Positions 34,817 through 45,548 of a DNA stretch of 64,000 nt are shown here, one piece after another. The DNA is from Beta vulgaris subsp. vulgaris (Eukaryota; Streptophyta; Magnoliopsida; Caryophyllales; Amaranthaceae). The stretch is taken from positions 51,260,209 to 51,324,208 of the forward strand of contig NC_079204.1 in assembly GCF_026745355.1 (NCBI RefSeq). Reading direction: 5' to 3'. The translations under genes were made by a program, and so were the position numbers. The first letter of the stretch is position 1. Every line of letters starts with the position of its first letter. The notes under the pieces were generated by a model. It was not told the DNA's origin and made no database searches. It was given only the letters and a program-made list of their open reading frames with translations.

Positions 34817-36229
34817 ATGGATGGACTAAGTTGCTGTCAAAATGGCCTTAAAGATCATCAACTGGTTGTGGTGATGGTGCCTTTTCCAGCCCAAGGACAT
34901 ACCAACCAGCTCCTCCATCTTTCTCGTCTAATAATCTCCTATGGAATACCAGTTCATTATGCTGGGTCTAGTGTGCACAACCGCCAAGCTAAGCTCCGCG
35001 TCCATGGTTGGGACCCGGAAAGCTCGAGTAATGTCCATTTCCATGACTTTCAACTTCCTCCTTTCAGCTCACTTCCCCCTAATCCCAATGCCTGCACCAA
35101 ATTTCCAGAGCATCTCCAGCCACTTTTTTTTGCTTCTTCCCATCTCCGTCAACCTGTCTTCCAACTTTTTGAAGAACTCTCTTCTAAGTTCAGGAAAGTT
35201 ATCATCATCCATGATAATCTAATGGCTTCAGTAGTGCAAGACGTAAAATTGATCCCCAATGCCGAATCCTATACTTTTCTATCAGTGTCTGCCTTTACCA
35301 TCTTCTTCAACAAATGGGAGTCAATAACAGAAAAACCATTTGAGCTAGATTCTGATATTCCAAAATGCATCCCCTCTAGAGAAGGATCTTTCACACCAGA
35401 ATTTGAGAAGTTCATAATTAATCAACACAAACTTCTAGAATTTGAATCCGGAAGACTATTCAATTCGTGCAAATTGATAGAAGGTAGATACATGGAATTA
35501 CTGTCAAAACTACAAACAAATGGTAACAAGAAACTCTTTGCTGTTGGACCTTTCAATCCTGTGGAAGCAAAAGGAAAAACCAATGCTTCTAGGCATATAT
35601 GCCTCGAATGGCTAGACAAACAGGAGAATGACTCTGTTATCTACATCTCTTTTGGAACAATAACATCAATAGCTGATGAGCAAGTCAGAGAGTTGGCAAT
35701 GGGATTGCAAAGAAGTGGACAAAAGTTTATATGGGTTCTTAGAGATGCTGATAAAGGCGATTTATTCGAGGAAAATAAGGAGAGAAGGCCTGAGCTGCCA
35801 CAAGGGTATGAAGAAAGTGTGAAACATAGGGGACTCATTGTGAGAGACTGGGCACCTCAGCTTGAGATTCTGGCCCACCCAGCAACTGGTGGGTTCATGA
35901 GTCACTGCGGGTGGAACTCTTGCTTGGAGAGCATCACCATGGGAGTGCCAATAGCAGCATGGCCTATGCATTCTGACCAACCAAAGAACAGTATCTTGTT
36001 AACAGAAGACCTAAAGATTGGTTTGTTAACCAGGGGGTGGGAGCATAGAGCTGAGCTAGTAACATCAACTGCTGTAGAGAACACAGTAAGAAAATTGATG
36101 AAATCAAAGGAAGGAGACGAGATAAGGAAAAGGGCTGTACATCTAGGTGCCGCCATTCGAGGATCAGTTGCTGATGGTGGAAGTTCTCGCTTAGAAATGG
36201 ATTCTTTCATTGCTCACATCAGCAGATGA
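34817..36229 (+). CDS. UDP-glycosyltransferase, zeatin O-glucosyltransferase-like (UGT gene 2)
   Basis: 470 residues in one exon. The catalytic pair is His28 (PFPAQGH) and Asp133 (IIIHD). The PSPG box at about 345-388 begins WAPQLEILAHP, contains GGFMSHCGWNSC and ends in Gln. The sequence stops at SFIAHISR, the family end. It lies 1.4 kb downstream of gene 1 on the same strand and is plainly its tandem paralogue. ATG 34817 starts MDGLSCC; no other start in that frame fits as well. A TATAAAA motif 106 bp upstream could be its promoter. Likely reaction: transfer of glucose from UDP-glucose to a hydroxyl of a cytokinin or similar small molecule. The family call is firm and the substrate is inferred. 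Confidence 0.9.
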   Translation: MDGLSCCQNGLKDHQLVVVMVPFPAQGHTNQLLHLSRLIISYGIPVHYAGSSVHNRQAKLRVHGWDPESSSNVHFHDFQLPPFSSLPPNPNACTKFPEHLQPLFFASSHLRQPVFQLFEELSSKFRKVIIIHDNLMASVVQDVKLIPNAESYTFLSVSAFTIFFNKWESITEKPFELDSDIPKCIPSREGSFTPEFEKFIINQHKLLEFESGRLFNSCKLIEGRYMELLSKLQTNGNKKLFAVGPFNPVEAKGKTNASRHICLEWLDKQENDSVIYISFGTITSIADEQVRELAMGLQRSGQKFIWVLRDADKGDLFEENKERRPELPQGYEESVKHRGLIVRDWAPQLEILAHPATGGFMSHCGWNSCLESITMGVPIAAWPMHSDQPKNSILLTEDLKIGLLTRGWEHRAELVTSTAVENTVRKLMKSKEGDEIRKRAVHLGAAIRGSVADGGSSRLEMDSFIAHISR

Positions 36230-36564
36230 TGCTCTTTCTCAGCACAGGATACAACAGGGTAAGCAGCCTATACATGAGCAGTATTGAGCACTATATCTAT
36301 CTGTATCCTAGTCTTGTGGATTGAACATTGTTACATCAATGAAACAGAAGATAAGTCTTATTTTAGCCTTGCCCAATACTGCAATTGTACTCTAGGACAT
36401 GATCAAGTCTGAGAAGGCTATAACAGGATAAAAAGAGCTTAATTGTGATTTGGAAGTAAATAGTAGACTTCTCACAATCTGTATGTAAGATTGTAATTAT
36501 GTTTGGGTCATATGAATATCTTTTGTAGATATGAACAAAAAAGTAGTCTATACTATATATATAT
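36230..36564. other. Downstream region of UGT gene 2
   Basis: Probable 3' UTR and spacer. No other feature is seen before the palindromic MITE. Confidence 0.4.
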
Positions 36565-36958
36565 AGGGTTGGGTTCTAGTGAGAACCCTCTTATGGTGAG
36601 AACCGTGAGAACCACTTAAAATAAGCAAAAACTTCCTAAAATGAGCAAAAAAAAGTAATAAATGAGCAGAAACATAAAATGAGTAGAACACATTAAGTTA
36701 TCAAAAACGTAAAATGTACAAAAATGTAAAAGAAGAAAAACGTAAAATGAGCATAAAAAAGTTCAATGAGAAAAAAAAGTAAAATGAGCAAAAATGTTGA
36801 TAAATGAGCACAAAATTGTTAAATGAGCAAAACCATAAAATAAGCGAAACAAGAAATGAGCAAAAATGTTATGAAACGATCAAAATCTTCGTAAAATGAG
36901 GAAAAATGAATGGTTCTCACGGTTCTCACCATAAGGGTGGTTCTCATATGAACTTAAA

Positions 36959-36961
<3 letters not shown>
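36565..36961. mobile_element. MITE with about 50-bp inverted ends and AAAATGAGC repeats
   Basis: The left end AGGGTTGGGTTC, then GGTGAGAACCGTGAGAACCA, is mirrored by the right end, whose inverse reads AGGTTTAAGTTC and then the same GGTGAGAACCGTGAGAACCA. The middle is about fifteen loose repeats of TAAAATGAGCAAAAA. Both flanks are TATATA, so the target duplication is probably TA-rich and cannot be delimited. Confidence 0.75.
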
Positions 36962-37004
<43 letters not shown>

Positions 37005-37042
37005 TATAATTATTAATATATATATATATATATATATATTAT
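36961..37042. repeat. (TA)n microsatellite
   Basis: Nearly pure TA dinucleotides over about 80 bp, with a short interruption at 37000-37017. It directly abuts the MITE end. Confidence 0.95.
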
Positions 37043-37104
37043 AAAGTAGTGCATTTGTTATTGAATATACTACTTTTTCGATAGAGTATACTACCTAATC
37101 TGTT

Positions 37105-38415
37105 TTTTTTTTTTTTTTTTTTTGACATTAAGAAAATTTGCATTAATGAAAATCGGGAGTACAACCTAATGGTAATACAACCAAACTAAACCGAAACAAG
37201 AAACAACTGAAACTATGAAAACCACAATAACTAGTACAAACAATTTAACGTAAACACTAACTAGAAAAAGTCCAGTCCGAATAACAAGTATCTTGAGCGA
37301 TGGGGAGTGAAGTTGGATGTGAGACACAATCTGTTGAAGTACACAATTACGATCTTCATAGAGAGATTGTCGTATAACTGCTAGTAGATCCTGTCCACTA
37401 GGCACGAAATCCCAAGGTCCTGGATGATCCTCCTGGGATTCTCCTGATGCAATTAACAAAGAAGTCACGTTCGATAGTGACTTCTGACCCTGCTGCGAGG
37501 GTATGCGAAGTTCAGTCACACTAGACTGAAACTCAAAAGAGGTGGAGGTCTTGACGTGCCCCAAATCAAGTGGGGGGCCTCCCACAAGATGCGTTTTTGA
37601 GGTGTGATGACACATGAAGTCATCACGAGAATTTGGGGCGAGTTAGAATGATAAACTACGCCCCGCTGACGGATCCTAAGATCCAAAGTGACAATCCCAA
37701 TTCTACAAGATCGACAAACAACAGATTTGAAACAAACGAACCTGAAAATAATGAAACCAAAAACTACCACCCGACACAAAGAACTACGCCTGCACACAAC
37801 ATCGTCAAGAACCTGCACCAAACGCTTCCTTGGCACACTAAATACACGGACGTCAACTAACACTAGTGGGGGACGGGGAGGGGACACTCGACGACACCTA
37901 AACCTAACCAGGGGGACGGGGAAGGGGAAACTGAGACTAAACCACATTAAGAGGAAGGGATCAGGGAGGGGAGACGCTTGACCACGGAAGCTGGGGGTGA
38001 GGCACCCCACAGACGAGCCGAAACGGGGGTGGTAGAAAGAAACGGCCACGAACAGGGGTAAAAGGGGAAAAGGGACGCAGCGAACAGGGGAGGGGGTGGA
38101 ATCGCACATACTCGGGGGAAACCTACGGACTGGAGGATGACCGACGAAACGAGATAACGGCGGCGGCGGACTGAACGCCGCTACCACAACACCAAAAAAA
38201 AAAAAACCGATCCGAAACCCGGGGGGGAGGGATCGATGGCACCGGGGACTGAAAAGTAGAGAAAAGAAAGCGACGAGAAGAAGCAGCGGCCTAAGCTCGC
38301 CGGAGTCGAGGCTGAGTAGCCACCCTCCGGCGAGCCTAGGAGAAAAGGCGGCTGGAGTTTTTGTAGGGTTAGGGTTAGGGTGGGAGCGTTTTTGTAGAGA
38401 AAGAAGTTGTGTGCG
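37105..38415 (-). mobile_element. Non-autonomous LINE-like retroposon, minus strand
   Basis: Flanked by 13-bp duplications TACCTAATCTGTT (37092-37104, 38416-38428). On the minus strand it ends in a poly(A) tail (T-run 37105-37123) after a TTCTTAATGTC phrase, which resembles plant LINE 3' ends. The 5' half (38415 down to about 37850) is GC-rich, like a LINE 5' UTR. A 223-codon minus-strand frame (38187-37516) matches no protein I know. No endonuclease or reverse transcriptase is present, so this is probably a LINE with the middle deleted, or a passenger using LINE machinery. Confidence 0.75.
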
Positions 38416-38490
38416 TACCTAATCTGTTAATATTAACAAAAAAATGTTCATAACTGATACAAACAAGGCAGCCCTTTGAAAGCTGATAAC

Positions 38491-39206
38491 TAGGGCTGTT
38501 CAAAGTGCGGTCTGGACCGCACCAAACCACAACCCAAACCGTTTTTTTGCGGGTTGGGTTGGGTTGTGGTTTCAAAATTGTGGTTTGGGCTACGATTTCA
38601 AGCAAACCGCGGTTTGCAGTTTGGGTTGGGTTTGAATTTTTGTAAACTGCAACCACACCGTAAACCGCATTTTTATATTATATAATTTTTTAAAAATTTT
38701 TTTTATCTATTTTGAGTTTTTTAAAGAAATACACTTGTTGACACTTGAGTACTTTGACAATACTATACGCTTTTAGGTTAGGTTAATGGTTTCTTTGGCT
38801 CTTTTCAAATTACAGTTCGCACTTCGCAGTCATCAACTCATCACTCTTCACTCATCTGCATTCTGCTGCTCATTCTCATCAACGCACTACTGCTCCTCTA
38901 AATCTAATCCTCTTCCGCGGCTACATCTGCTGCTCATTCTCATCCTTTTTTTTATTTTTCTTTTTGCAATAATCTTAGAAATATAAAAAAAGTCAACTTC
39001 AAATTTTTTTTTTTTAATATTAGATTACAAAATTAATGTCGCGGAAAAAAAATGGTTAAACCGCAAACCAAACAGCAACAAACCGTTTTGCGCGGTTTGG
39101 GCAAAAGTGCGGTGCGGTTTGGGTTGGAAAAATCCCAAACCGTATATTTGCGGTTTGGGTTGGGTTACTTCCCAAACCGCACCAACCCAAACCGCGAACA
39201 CCCCTA
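38491..39206. mobile_element. hAT-type MITE (716 bp), AACCGCAAACC family
   Basis: Duplications CTGATAAC (38483-38490) and CTGATGAC (39207-39214) match at seven of eight. The left end TAGGGCTGTTC and the inverse of the right end TAGGGGTGTTCGCGG are hAT-like. Both subterminal regions are built from GGTTTGGGTTGGG-type words. The middle (about 39030-39060) is shared with the larger copy at 49728. Confidence 0.85.
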
Positions 39207-39214
39207 CTGATGAC

Positions 39215-40058
39215 TGCTTAAAAAACGTAATTCATCATATAATTTTCAGCCAGTGCTAATTATATATGAGAAAATAAGGGCTAAAATAAGGTCAAATATA
39301 AGTTCATATAAAGGACTATAAGTTCAAGTAAGATATAATAAGTGTGATTTTGATGAAGATAAACACGCAATAAAACAAACAGATTAGACATTTAATTGAT
39401 GAGGATATGAGAACACGACTACCTACACATTCTTTGGTGCTTCAAGAGCACCTAGAACTATGTGTTTTCAAGCACATTTATTTGCACATTTGTCACATAT
39501 TTTGCTCGAATGAGCAAAATGTTGTACAAAAATTGTGTGAGAGAGTATGTAGCTCTTGGGAGCATTATGGAGATGCTATACAAACTAAGATTAGGTTATT
39601 GTAGGAATAAAAGAAGCTAATTTTCATTTAATTTATACACTTAACATTTTACTACATATTTGAAACCATACTTTTCTATTCTTTTTCAACAATAGGTTTT
39701 AACCAGATAATTGAGACTAACATGATGAAACAGTAATTTATCTGAATAATTGACAATAGATCAACAAGATTATCTTTTACATTAAAAAAATCCCATACTA
39801 TACACATAAAAATAAATCTAATCAAGCATATCTTATTGAAAAAGAGGTAAGATAGTTTAGACTAATTCAACAAAAAGATAAAGTAAGTCCAATTGAGGCA
39901 GCCAGGCAGGCATTGTTGACCTATTATTGGGACTACTTTGTGTACAAGCTGTGATCTTTTCGCGCACTCCAAGTTATCACCAATATAAAACTACAATTCG
40001 ACCAGCTCTCAAATCCAACCTCCCAAGTTCAGGTCAGCAACCCAAAATTAGAACCAAT
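39215..40058. other. Promoter region and leader of UGT gene 3
   Basis: AT-rich spacer without other recognised features. A TATAAA at 39983-39988 lies 71-76 bp before the chosen ATG at 40059, so transcription would begin well downstream of any longer in-frame extension. Confidence 0.5.
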
Positions 40059-41459
40059 ATGGAAGACCAAAATCCTCAAGTGGCAGTGGTAATGGTACCA
40101 CTTCCAGCTCAAAGTCATCTCAATCAACTCCTCCATCTATCTCATGTCATAACCTCCTATGGATTACCAGTTCATTTTGCTGGATCTGCGAGTCACAATC
40201 GCCAAACAAAGCTCCGTCTCCATGGTTGGGACGCTCAAAGTTTAGCTAAAATTCAATTTCATGACTTTCAACTCCCTCCTTATGATGCCTCACCAACACC
40301 TACTTCAACCTCAGGCCACTGTATCCCTTTTCCTGCACACTTCTATCCACTTTTCGAAGCTGCCACGCATCTCCGTAAACCTGTTTTTGAACTCTTACAA
40401 CAGCTCTCAACTAAGTTCAAAAGAATCGTTGTCATTCATGATATTGTACTAGCTTCTGTGGTCCAAGATGTTAAATACATCCCAAATGCTGAATCCTATA
40501 GTTTGATTCCCATTTCCGCTTTTACTCTCTTCTTAGATTTCTGGGAAAGCATGCCAGAGAAACCATTTCAGCTAGATTCAGATGTTCTCCCGAAATGCAT
40601 TCCTTCCCATGAAGGTTGCACTCCACCAGAGATTGACAACTTTGTAGCCGATCAATTCCAGTATTTAGGACTAGAGTCCGGAAGGCTCTACAACACATCT
40701 AGACCGATAGAAGGCAAATATGTTGAACTATTGGAAAAGATATCAACATATGATGGGATAAAACATTTTGTTCTTGGACCTTTTAATCCGGTGGAGATCA
40801 AGAGCATAAGTGGAAAAGAGAGACATCAATGCTTAGAATGGCTGGACGAACAAGAGCAAAAATCTGTGATATATGTGTCTTTTGGATCATCAACATCACT
40901 AAGTTACAAACAGATCGAGGAATTGGCAGTTGGGTTAGAAAGAAGTGAGCAAAAGTTTGTATGGGTGCTTAGAAACTCAGATACAGGTAATATTTTTGCG
41001 GAAGGTGAAGGAAGGAATCCTCAACTACCCGAAGGATACGAAGAAAGAGTGAAAAACAGGGGAATTGTAGTAAAAGACTGGGCTCCTCAGTTAGATATAT
41101 TAGCCCATCCATCAATAGGTGGGTTCATGAGTCATTGTGGTTGGAACTCGTGCATTGAAAGTATCAGCATGGGAGTCGCCATAGCAGCATGGCCTATGCA
41201 TTCTGACCAGCCAAGAAACGCCGTATTGGTGACAGATGTTTTGAAGATTGGAATATTGGTGAGGGATTGGGCAGACCGTGCTCAGTTGGTTACATCAACT
41301 ACTATAGAGAAAACAGTTAAAACACTGATGGATACAGAGGAAGGAGAGAAGATGAGGAAAAGAGCTGCAGAGCTAGGTGAAGCTGTTCAAGGATCAGTGG
41401 CTAAAGGTGGTGCTGCTCACTTTGAAATGAATTCTTTCATTGCTCATATCACCAGATGA
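40059..41459 (+). CDS. UDP-glycosyltransferase, zeatin O-glucosyltransferase-like (UGT gene 3)
   Basis: 466 residues, single exon. The frame stays open upstream to 39927, but that extension has no ATG, includes a TATA box and is not alignable to the paralogues. MEDQNPQ at 40059 matches MESQNCK of gene 4. Catalytic His20 lies in PLPAQSH, where Ser replaces the Gly found in the other three copies; Asp128 is in VVIHD. The PSPG box at about 341-384 begins WAPQLDILAHP and ends in Gln, but reads GVAIAAWP where the paralogues have GVPIAAWP or GVPVAAWP. Fold and catalytic residues are intact, so activity is likely, perhaps with changed acceptor fit. The substrate is inferred from family only. Confidence 0.88.
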   Translation: MEDQNPQVAVVMVPLPAQSHLNQLLHLSHVITSYGLPVHFAGSASHNRQTKLRLHGWDAQSLAKIQFHDFQLPPYDASPTPTSTSGHCIPFPAHFYPLFEAATHLRKPVFELLQQLSTKFKRIVVIHDIVLASVVQDVKYIPNAESYSLIPISAFTLFLDFWESMPEKPFQLDSDVLPKCIPSHEGCTPPEIDNFVADQFQYLGLESGRLYNTSRPIEGKYVELLEKISTYDGIKHFVLGPFNPVEIKSISGKERHQCLEWLDEQEQKSVIYVSFGSSTSLSYKQIEELAVGLERSEQKFVWVLRNSDTGNIFAEGEGRNPQLPEGYEERVKNRGIVVKDWAPQLDILAHPSIGGFMSHCGWNSCIESISMGVAIAAWPMHSDQPRNAVLVTDVLKIGILVRDWADRAQLVTSTTIEKTVKTLMDTEEGEKMRKRAAELGEAVQGSVAKGGAAHFEMNSFIAHITR

Positions 41460-42969
41460 CCCTTATTTAGCAAAATCCAAAGATGGTACTAGGCATATAT
41501 CTTGAATGTATTCACCAAAACACAGATACAACTCTTCCACATACTTCAGAAAACGAAAACACATTGTTCGTGATGTAATGTTTCAGTAAGGTTGCACTAA
41601 GATTTCAATGCCAAGAAATAATATGTTTTGTTCATTCTGTACAACTACTTTCATGAGGAAGTTTATCACAAACCCAAAGCAATATTACTTTCAATTCTAT
41701 AATTAAATTAACATTTTATAGTTCTTGGTACAAAAATATTTCAACAATATATCCTCTATTTTAGAAACTTTTAACTACAATGCGTTTGTGCCAATAACCA
41801 AGTCACGGATTGCACTCCCTATAGAAAGTAATCCCATCCATGCACTGCAAATTCGCAAAGCTCAAGATTGCAAGTTTGCAACTGTCCTCTTGATAAATTA
41901 ATATAAAGAAGGTCCAACAACATAGAAAACTAGCCTAATTCAGAAGCATTCGAGCATACTTCTAGTGTTGTATAAAGAGTTTGTTCCAAATCTGCTTGAT
42001 ACTAAAAAGTAAAAACAGAAAGAAGGATCTGTCCTATATATACTCAGCTTCAATAAACAGAAAACATATCGTTCCAGCATTAAGGGAAGGATTGCTATAT
42101 TACCTAGACTCATAGATCCATGTCTAACACAGGTACGTGTCCAAGTGTGACTCGGCTATTCTATGAATTTTTTTTGATGATTTTGGCCGAAAATGAAGTA
42201 TCCAAATGTACGTGTTCACGTCTAAGTATCAAGGATCTGACACGGGTACTTGAGGTAAATTAAAGAGTCCATGTAACTGCAGGAGTATGCTAGTACACTT
42301 AAAATATATCGGAAATGCAATCCTTTTCCAGAATTCCTGCTCCTACCAAGCTGTGATATGCTAGTATATCACAATCTCTAAGACGACGACTTTCATCGAT
42401 AATATCTTTAGCTATACTCCATATATTTTAAAAACTTGCAAAAAAAAAATGATAGATTGAACAAACACAATGAAATAAATCCAAAAAATCCTTCATGACA
42501 ATCAAATTTCTTAGAGAATCAAACCTTTTTCAATCTTATTCAAAATTGCTTAGATTGTTTCTTAACACCTTCAATATTTGCTTTAAATGGAATTTCAAAC
42601 CCAGACATAGCAAATTATTGGTAAGAAATTGAACTAACTGAACTAATACCCCAAAAAAAATGATTACTTAAAAAGCAATTGCCGCCTTAGTTAAAAAGTA
42701 TTGATAAATTTGTGAATTTGCCTAAGCAATGAACGAGTAATTCGACTGAGAAAATTCGAAATTTCATGCTAATAATACTATGTTTTACTCATGATTATAA
42801 AAGAAACGACGTAAAATCTAGGTTAAACTCACGCAATTCTGTCAATTATTGATGATGAACATTTAGGAGAAAATTTCAAAGTAGAAATGTAGGATAAGAT
42901 ACAAACAGAATTATACCAGGCGAATCGTACGGTGATGGCAGCGACGAATACGATGATGATTTGGCGTAC
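41460..42969. other. Region downstream of UGT gene 3
   Basis: Probable 3' UTR followed by AT-rich DNA. 42120-42260 contains GACACGGGTACTTG-like phrases in both directions, suggesting an old repeat. At about 42917-42969 a GC-richer segment, read on the minus strand, gives an open stretch ending CCTGGTATAA, which could be an exon edge with a splice donor. Not supported further. Confidence 0.4.
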
Positions 42970-42972
42970 GTA

Positions 42973-43316
42973 GGCTCCGTTTGTTAGGGCTTAAAACATT
43001 TTCACTATAAAATGATTTTCATGAAAAATAATTTATAATTGAAACCACAATTCCAAAATTAGTTTTTCGTTTTTTGGTTTCATGTAAGGAAAATGATGAA
43101 ATGAAAGGAAAATGAAAGAGAAAGTAAGGAGATAGTGAGAAAAGTGTACAAGAGGGATAAGGAAAATAATTTTCCCTTTATTTGCAAAGAAAAATGGTTT
43201 TTCATCATTAGGAGAGTAATTTTACCCCAAAAAAAATTATTCTACACTCTTTTGCCAACAAAATAATGTAAAACTGAAAATAGAGTAAAACATTTTACGC
43301 CCTACCAAACGGAGCC
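42973..43316. mobile_element. Tourist-like MITE (344 bp)
   Basis: Three-base duplications GTA (42970-42972, 43317-43319) flank ends GGCTCCGTTTGTTAGGGC and the inverse of GCCCTACCAAACGGAGCC. The ends then continue as inverted AAAACATTTTCACT/AGTAAAACATTTT-type sequence. A three-base duplication and this end fit the PIF/Harbinger class. Confidence 0.88.
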
Positions 43317-43319
43317 GTA

Positions 43320-43824
43320 GTTGGCAAATTATTTTTTTTAAAAAACGAAATTTTCATTTGAAGACCAGATGACATCTACAAATAAGGATAGTCCGTTACA
43401 TAAAAAACAATCACTCCCTCCCTGTTACACTAGATTATCTATTTGCATTCCAAGACCCATTTGTTATGTGAAAGATAGACCACACAAAATTATCTGATTT
43501 AGATATCACAACTTGAGACCTATATTGGACTCGAAAATAGGCAAATGGCGACTCAAAGTTGAATCAAGGCCCAAAGTGACTTAACTCGAGTCATATCAAA
43601 CCCAATCAACTCAACTCGACTCATATAAGGTAAATTATGATTCTCCACTAGAAAATGAACTTAATTCTAATTTTCTTTTGCTTATTCTACCACATAAGTC
43701 CACTTGGTTTATTATAAAATATTCGTGTTTATAAATAACTTTCTTTGCCTTACCCCAAAAGTCGAAAGAAAAACCTTATTCTACAAACTCCTACATTTGT
43801 TCTTGGTTTTTGGAACTACAACAA
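43320..43824. other. Intergenic DNA
   Basis: AT-rich with short phrases such as CAACTCAACTCGACTCATAT. No gene or complete repeat recognised. Confidence 0.4.
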
Positions 43825-44117
43825 GGTTTCGTTCTCCTCAACTTATTCAAATATTTTTCAGTAAAAAATAAGTTTATTCTAACTAAAATAAGTTAAATTC
43901 GGCAAAAGTATGTTGAACAAAAATAGCTTTATCAAAATAAGTTAAATAAATATAAGTTGAGTTACAAATATCTACTCGAAGTTAGCAGCAAAAATAATTA
44001 AAAATAAGTCTTAGCTAAAAAATATATTCAGTAAAAATAAACTAAGTTTAACAAAAATACATTCAACAAATATGAGTTAACTTGAATTAAACAAAAATAA
44101 TTGGAGAGAACACAGCC
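43825..44117. mobile_element. Tourist-like MITE (about 293 bp), decayed
   Basis: The left end GGTTTCGTTCTCC and the inverse of the right end GGCTGTGTTCTCTCC match imperfectly. Flanking triplets are CAA and TAA. The interior is a loose run of AAAATAAGTT-type words in both directions. Probably related to the element at 50726. Confidence 0.55.
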
Positions 44118-44459
44118 TAAATAGATTTAACTTGAAGGTTTCATGAAATAATTGATTGTAGGGTATTTCTAAATGCTAGTTTAAAAATGATGGACTTCAT
44201 CAATGATAATAATTAGTTACAAGAAAAAAATGCACTTTATAAGAATTAATTCTATGATCACAAGTTTATAGTATATAGTAGTACTAAAGTAGAGATGGCA
44301 AGTGTCCATGGATGAGTGAATTATTCACCCACCCGCCCCGAAGAAATGGGTGATCACCTGCGGTGAAGCGAATGACTAGCGGGTGATGGATAGATTAGGT
44401 GGTAGGTCGGGACGGGTATGAATGATATATATATATACAATACAAAAACATTTTTAATA

Positions 44460-45548
44460 CGGTTTTTTCACCATATACCCCTGACAAATTTTTTTTTTGC
44501 ACCATATACCCTTTCAACTTTCCAAATTCATCATATACCCCTCACTTTTCGAAAAATACATCAAGTTACCCTTAATGACTAACGGTGTTAAACTCCGTTA
44601 GTCATTAACCCTTAATCACCCTCTAACCCTAATTAATTAACCTAAATCTAACCCTAATATATAACCCTAACCCAAACCCTAACCTCCACCCCCACCCCCA
44701 CCCCCACGCCCACCCCCACCCCTGCAGTCCCCTTCCCCACCACCCAACCACCCCCGAAACCCCCCTCCACCCTTCCGCCACCTTCATCGTCGCACCCCCC
44801 TCCTCTTCCGCCACTCGCACCACTGCACCCGCAACACAAACTCACGCAAACCGCAGCACAAACTCGCGCAAACTCGCAGTTAGTCTCGCTGAAATCCGGC
44901 AGCCGCAATATAAACTCGCTGAAATAGGGGGAGAAGGGGAGGGGGAGAAGGGGAGGGGGAGCTGCGAGAAAAGGGTAGGGGGGATGCTGCGTGGTCGGGG
45001 ATGGCGGAAAGGGGGGAGGTGCGAAAATCCGGTAGGGTCGGGTGGGGTGCGAAATTCCGGTCAGGGGTGGGGGTCACATATGCGAAAATCCGGCAGGGTG
45101 GGTGGGGTGCGAAATTCCGGTCATGGGTGGGGGTCATATGTGCGAAAATCCGGTGGGGTGGGTGGAGTGCAAAATTCCGGTCAGGGTGGGGGTGGTGGGT
45201 CAGGTGGTGGTCAAGGCCTCAAGGGTGGTGGGTCTAGGCATGGGTAGTGGTGTTGGGCCTGGGCATGGGCATGGGTAGTGGGGTGGGTTGGGCTGGTGGG
45301 ATTTTAGGGTTAGGTTTTTGGGTTAATTAAGTTTAGGGTTAGGGTTAGTGTTAGGGTTAGGTTTAGGGTAGTTAATTAGGATTAAATGGGGGTTTAGGGG
45401 TTAATGACTAACGGAGTTTAACGCCGTTAGTCATTAAGGGTAGTTTGATGTAGTTTTTGAAAAGTGAAGGGTATATGGTGAATTTCAAAAGTCGAAAGGG
45501 TATATGGTGCAAAAAAAAATTTGTCAGGGGTATATGGTGAAAAAACGG
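44460..45548. mobile_element. Mutator-like non-autonomous element (1089 bp) with long inverted ends
   Basis: Perfect 9-bp duplications TTTTTAATA (44451-44459, 45549-45557) flank it, the Mutator signature. Inverted ends run for over 150 bp: GTTTTTTCACCATATACCCC, a GACTAACGG(T/A)GTT stretch, then CCCTAA-rich sequence on the left mirrored by TTAGGG-rich sequence on the right. The middle is GC-rich with CCCCCAC runs and a 60-bp minisatellite. Long frames inside reflect composition only. Confidence 0.85.
45021..45201 (+). repeat. Three-copy minisatellite of about 60 bp
   Basis: Units begin GCGAAAATCCGG at 45021, 45082 and 45142. Each also contains GCGAAATTCCGGTCA (GCAAAATTCCGGTCA in the last) and GGGTGGGGGTCA. 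They lie in the middle of the Mutator-like element. Confidence 0.85.

Noticed and set aside
39927..40058. Longer N-terminus for UGT gene 3
   Set aside because: The extension begins with TTG, not ATG, contains a TATA box, and has no counterpart in the paralogues. ATG 40059 matches the start of gene 4.
44629..45278. Gly/Arg- and Pro-rich frames
   Set aside because: They derive from CCCCCAC runs and a minisatellite inside a Mutator-like element.
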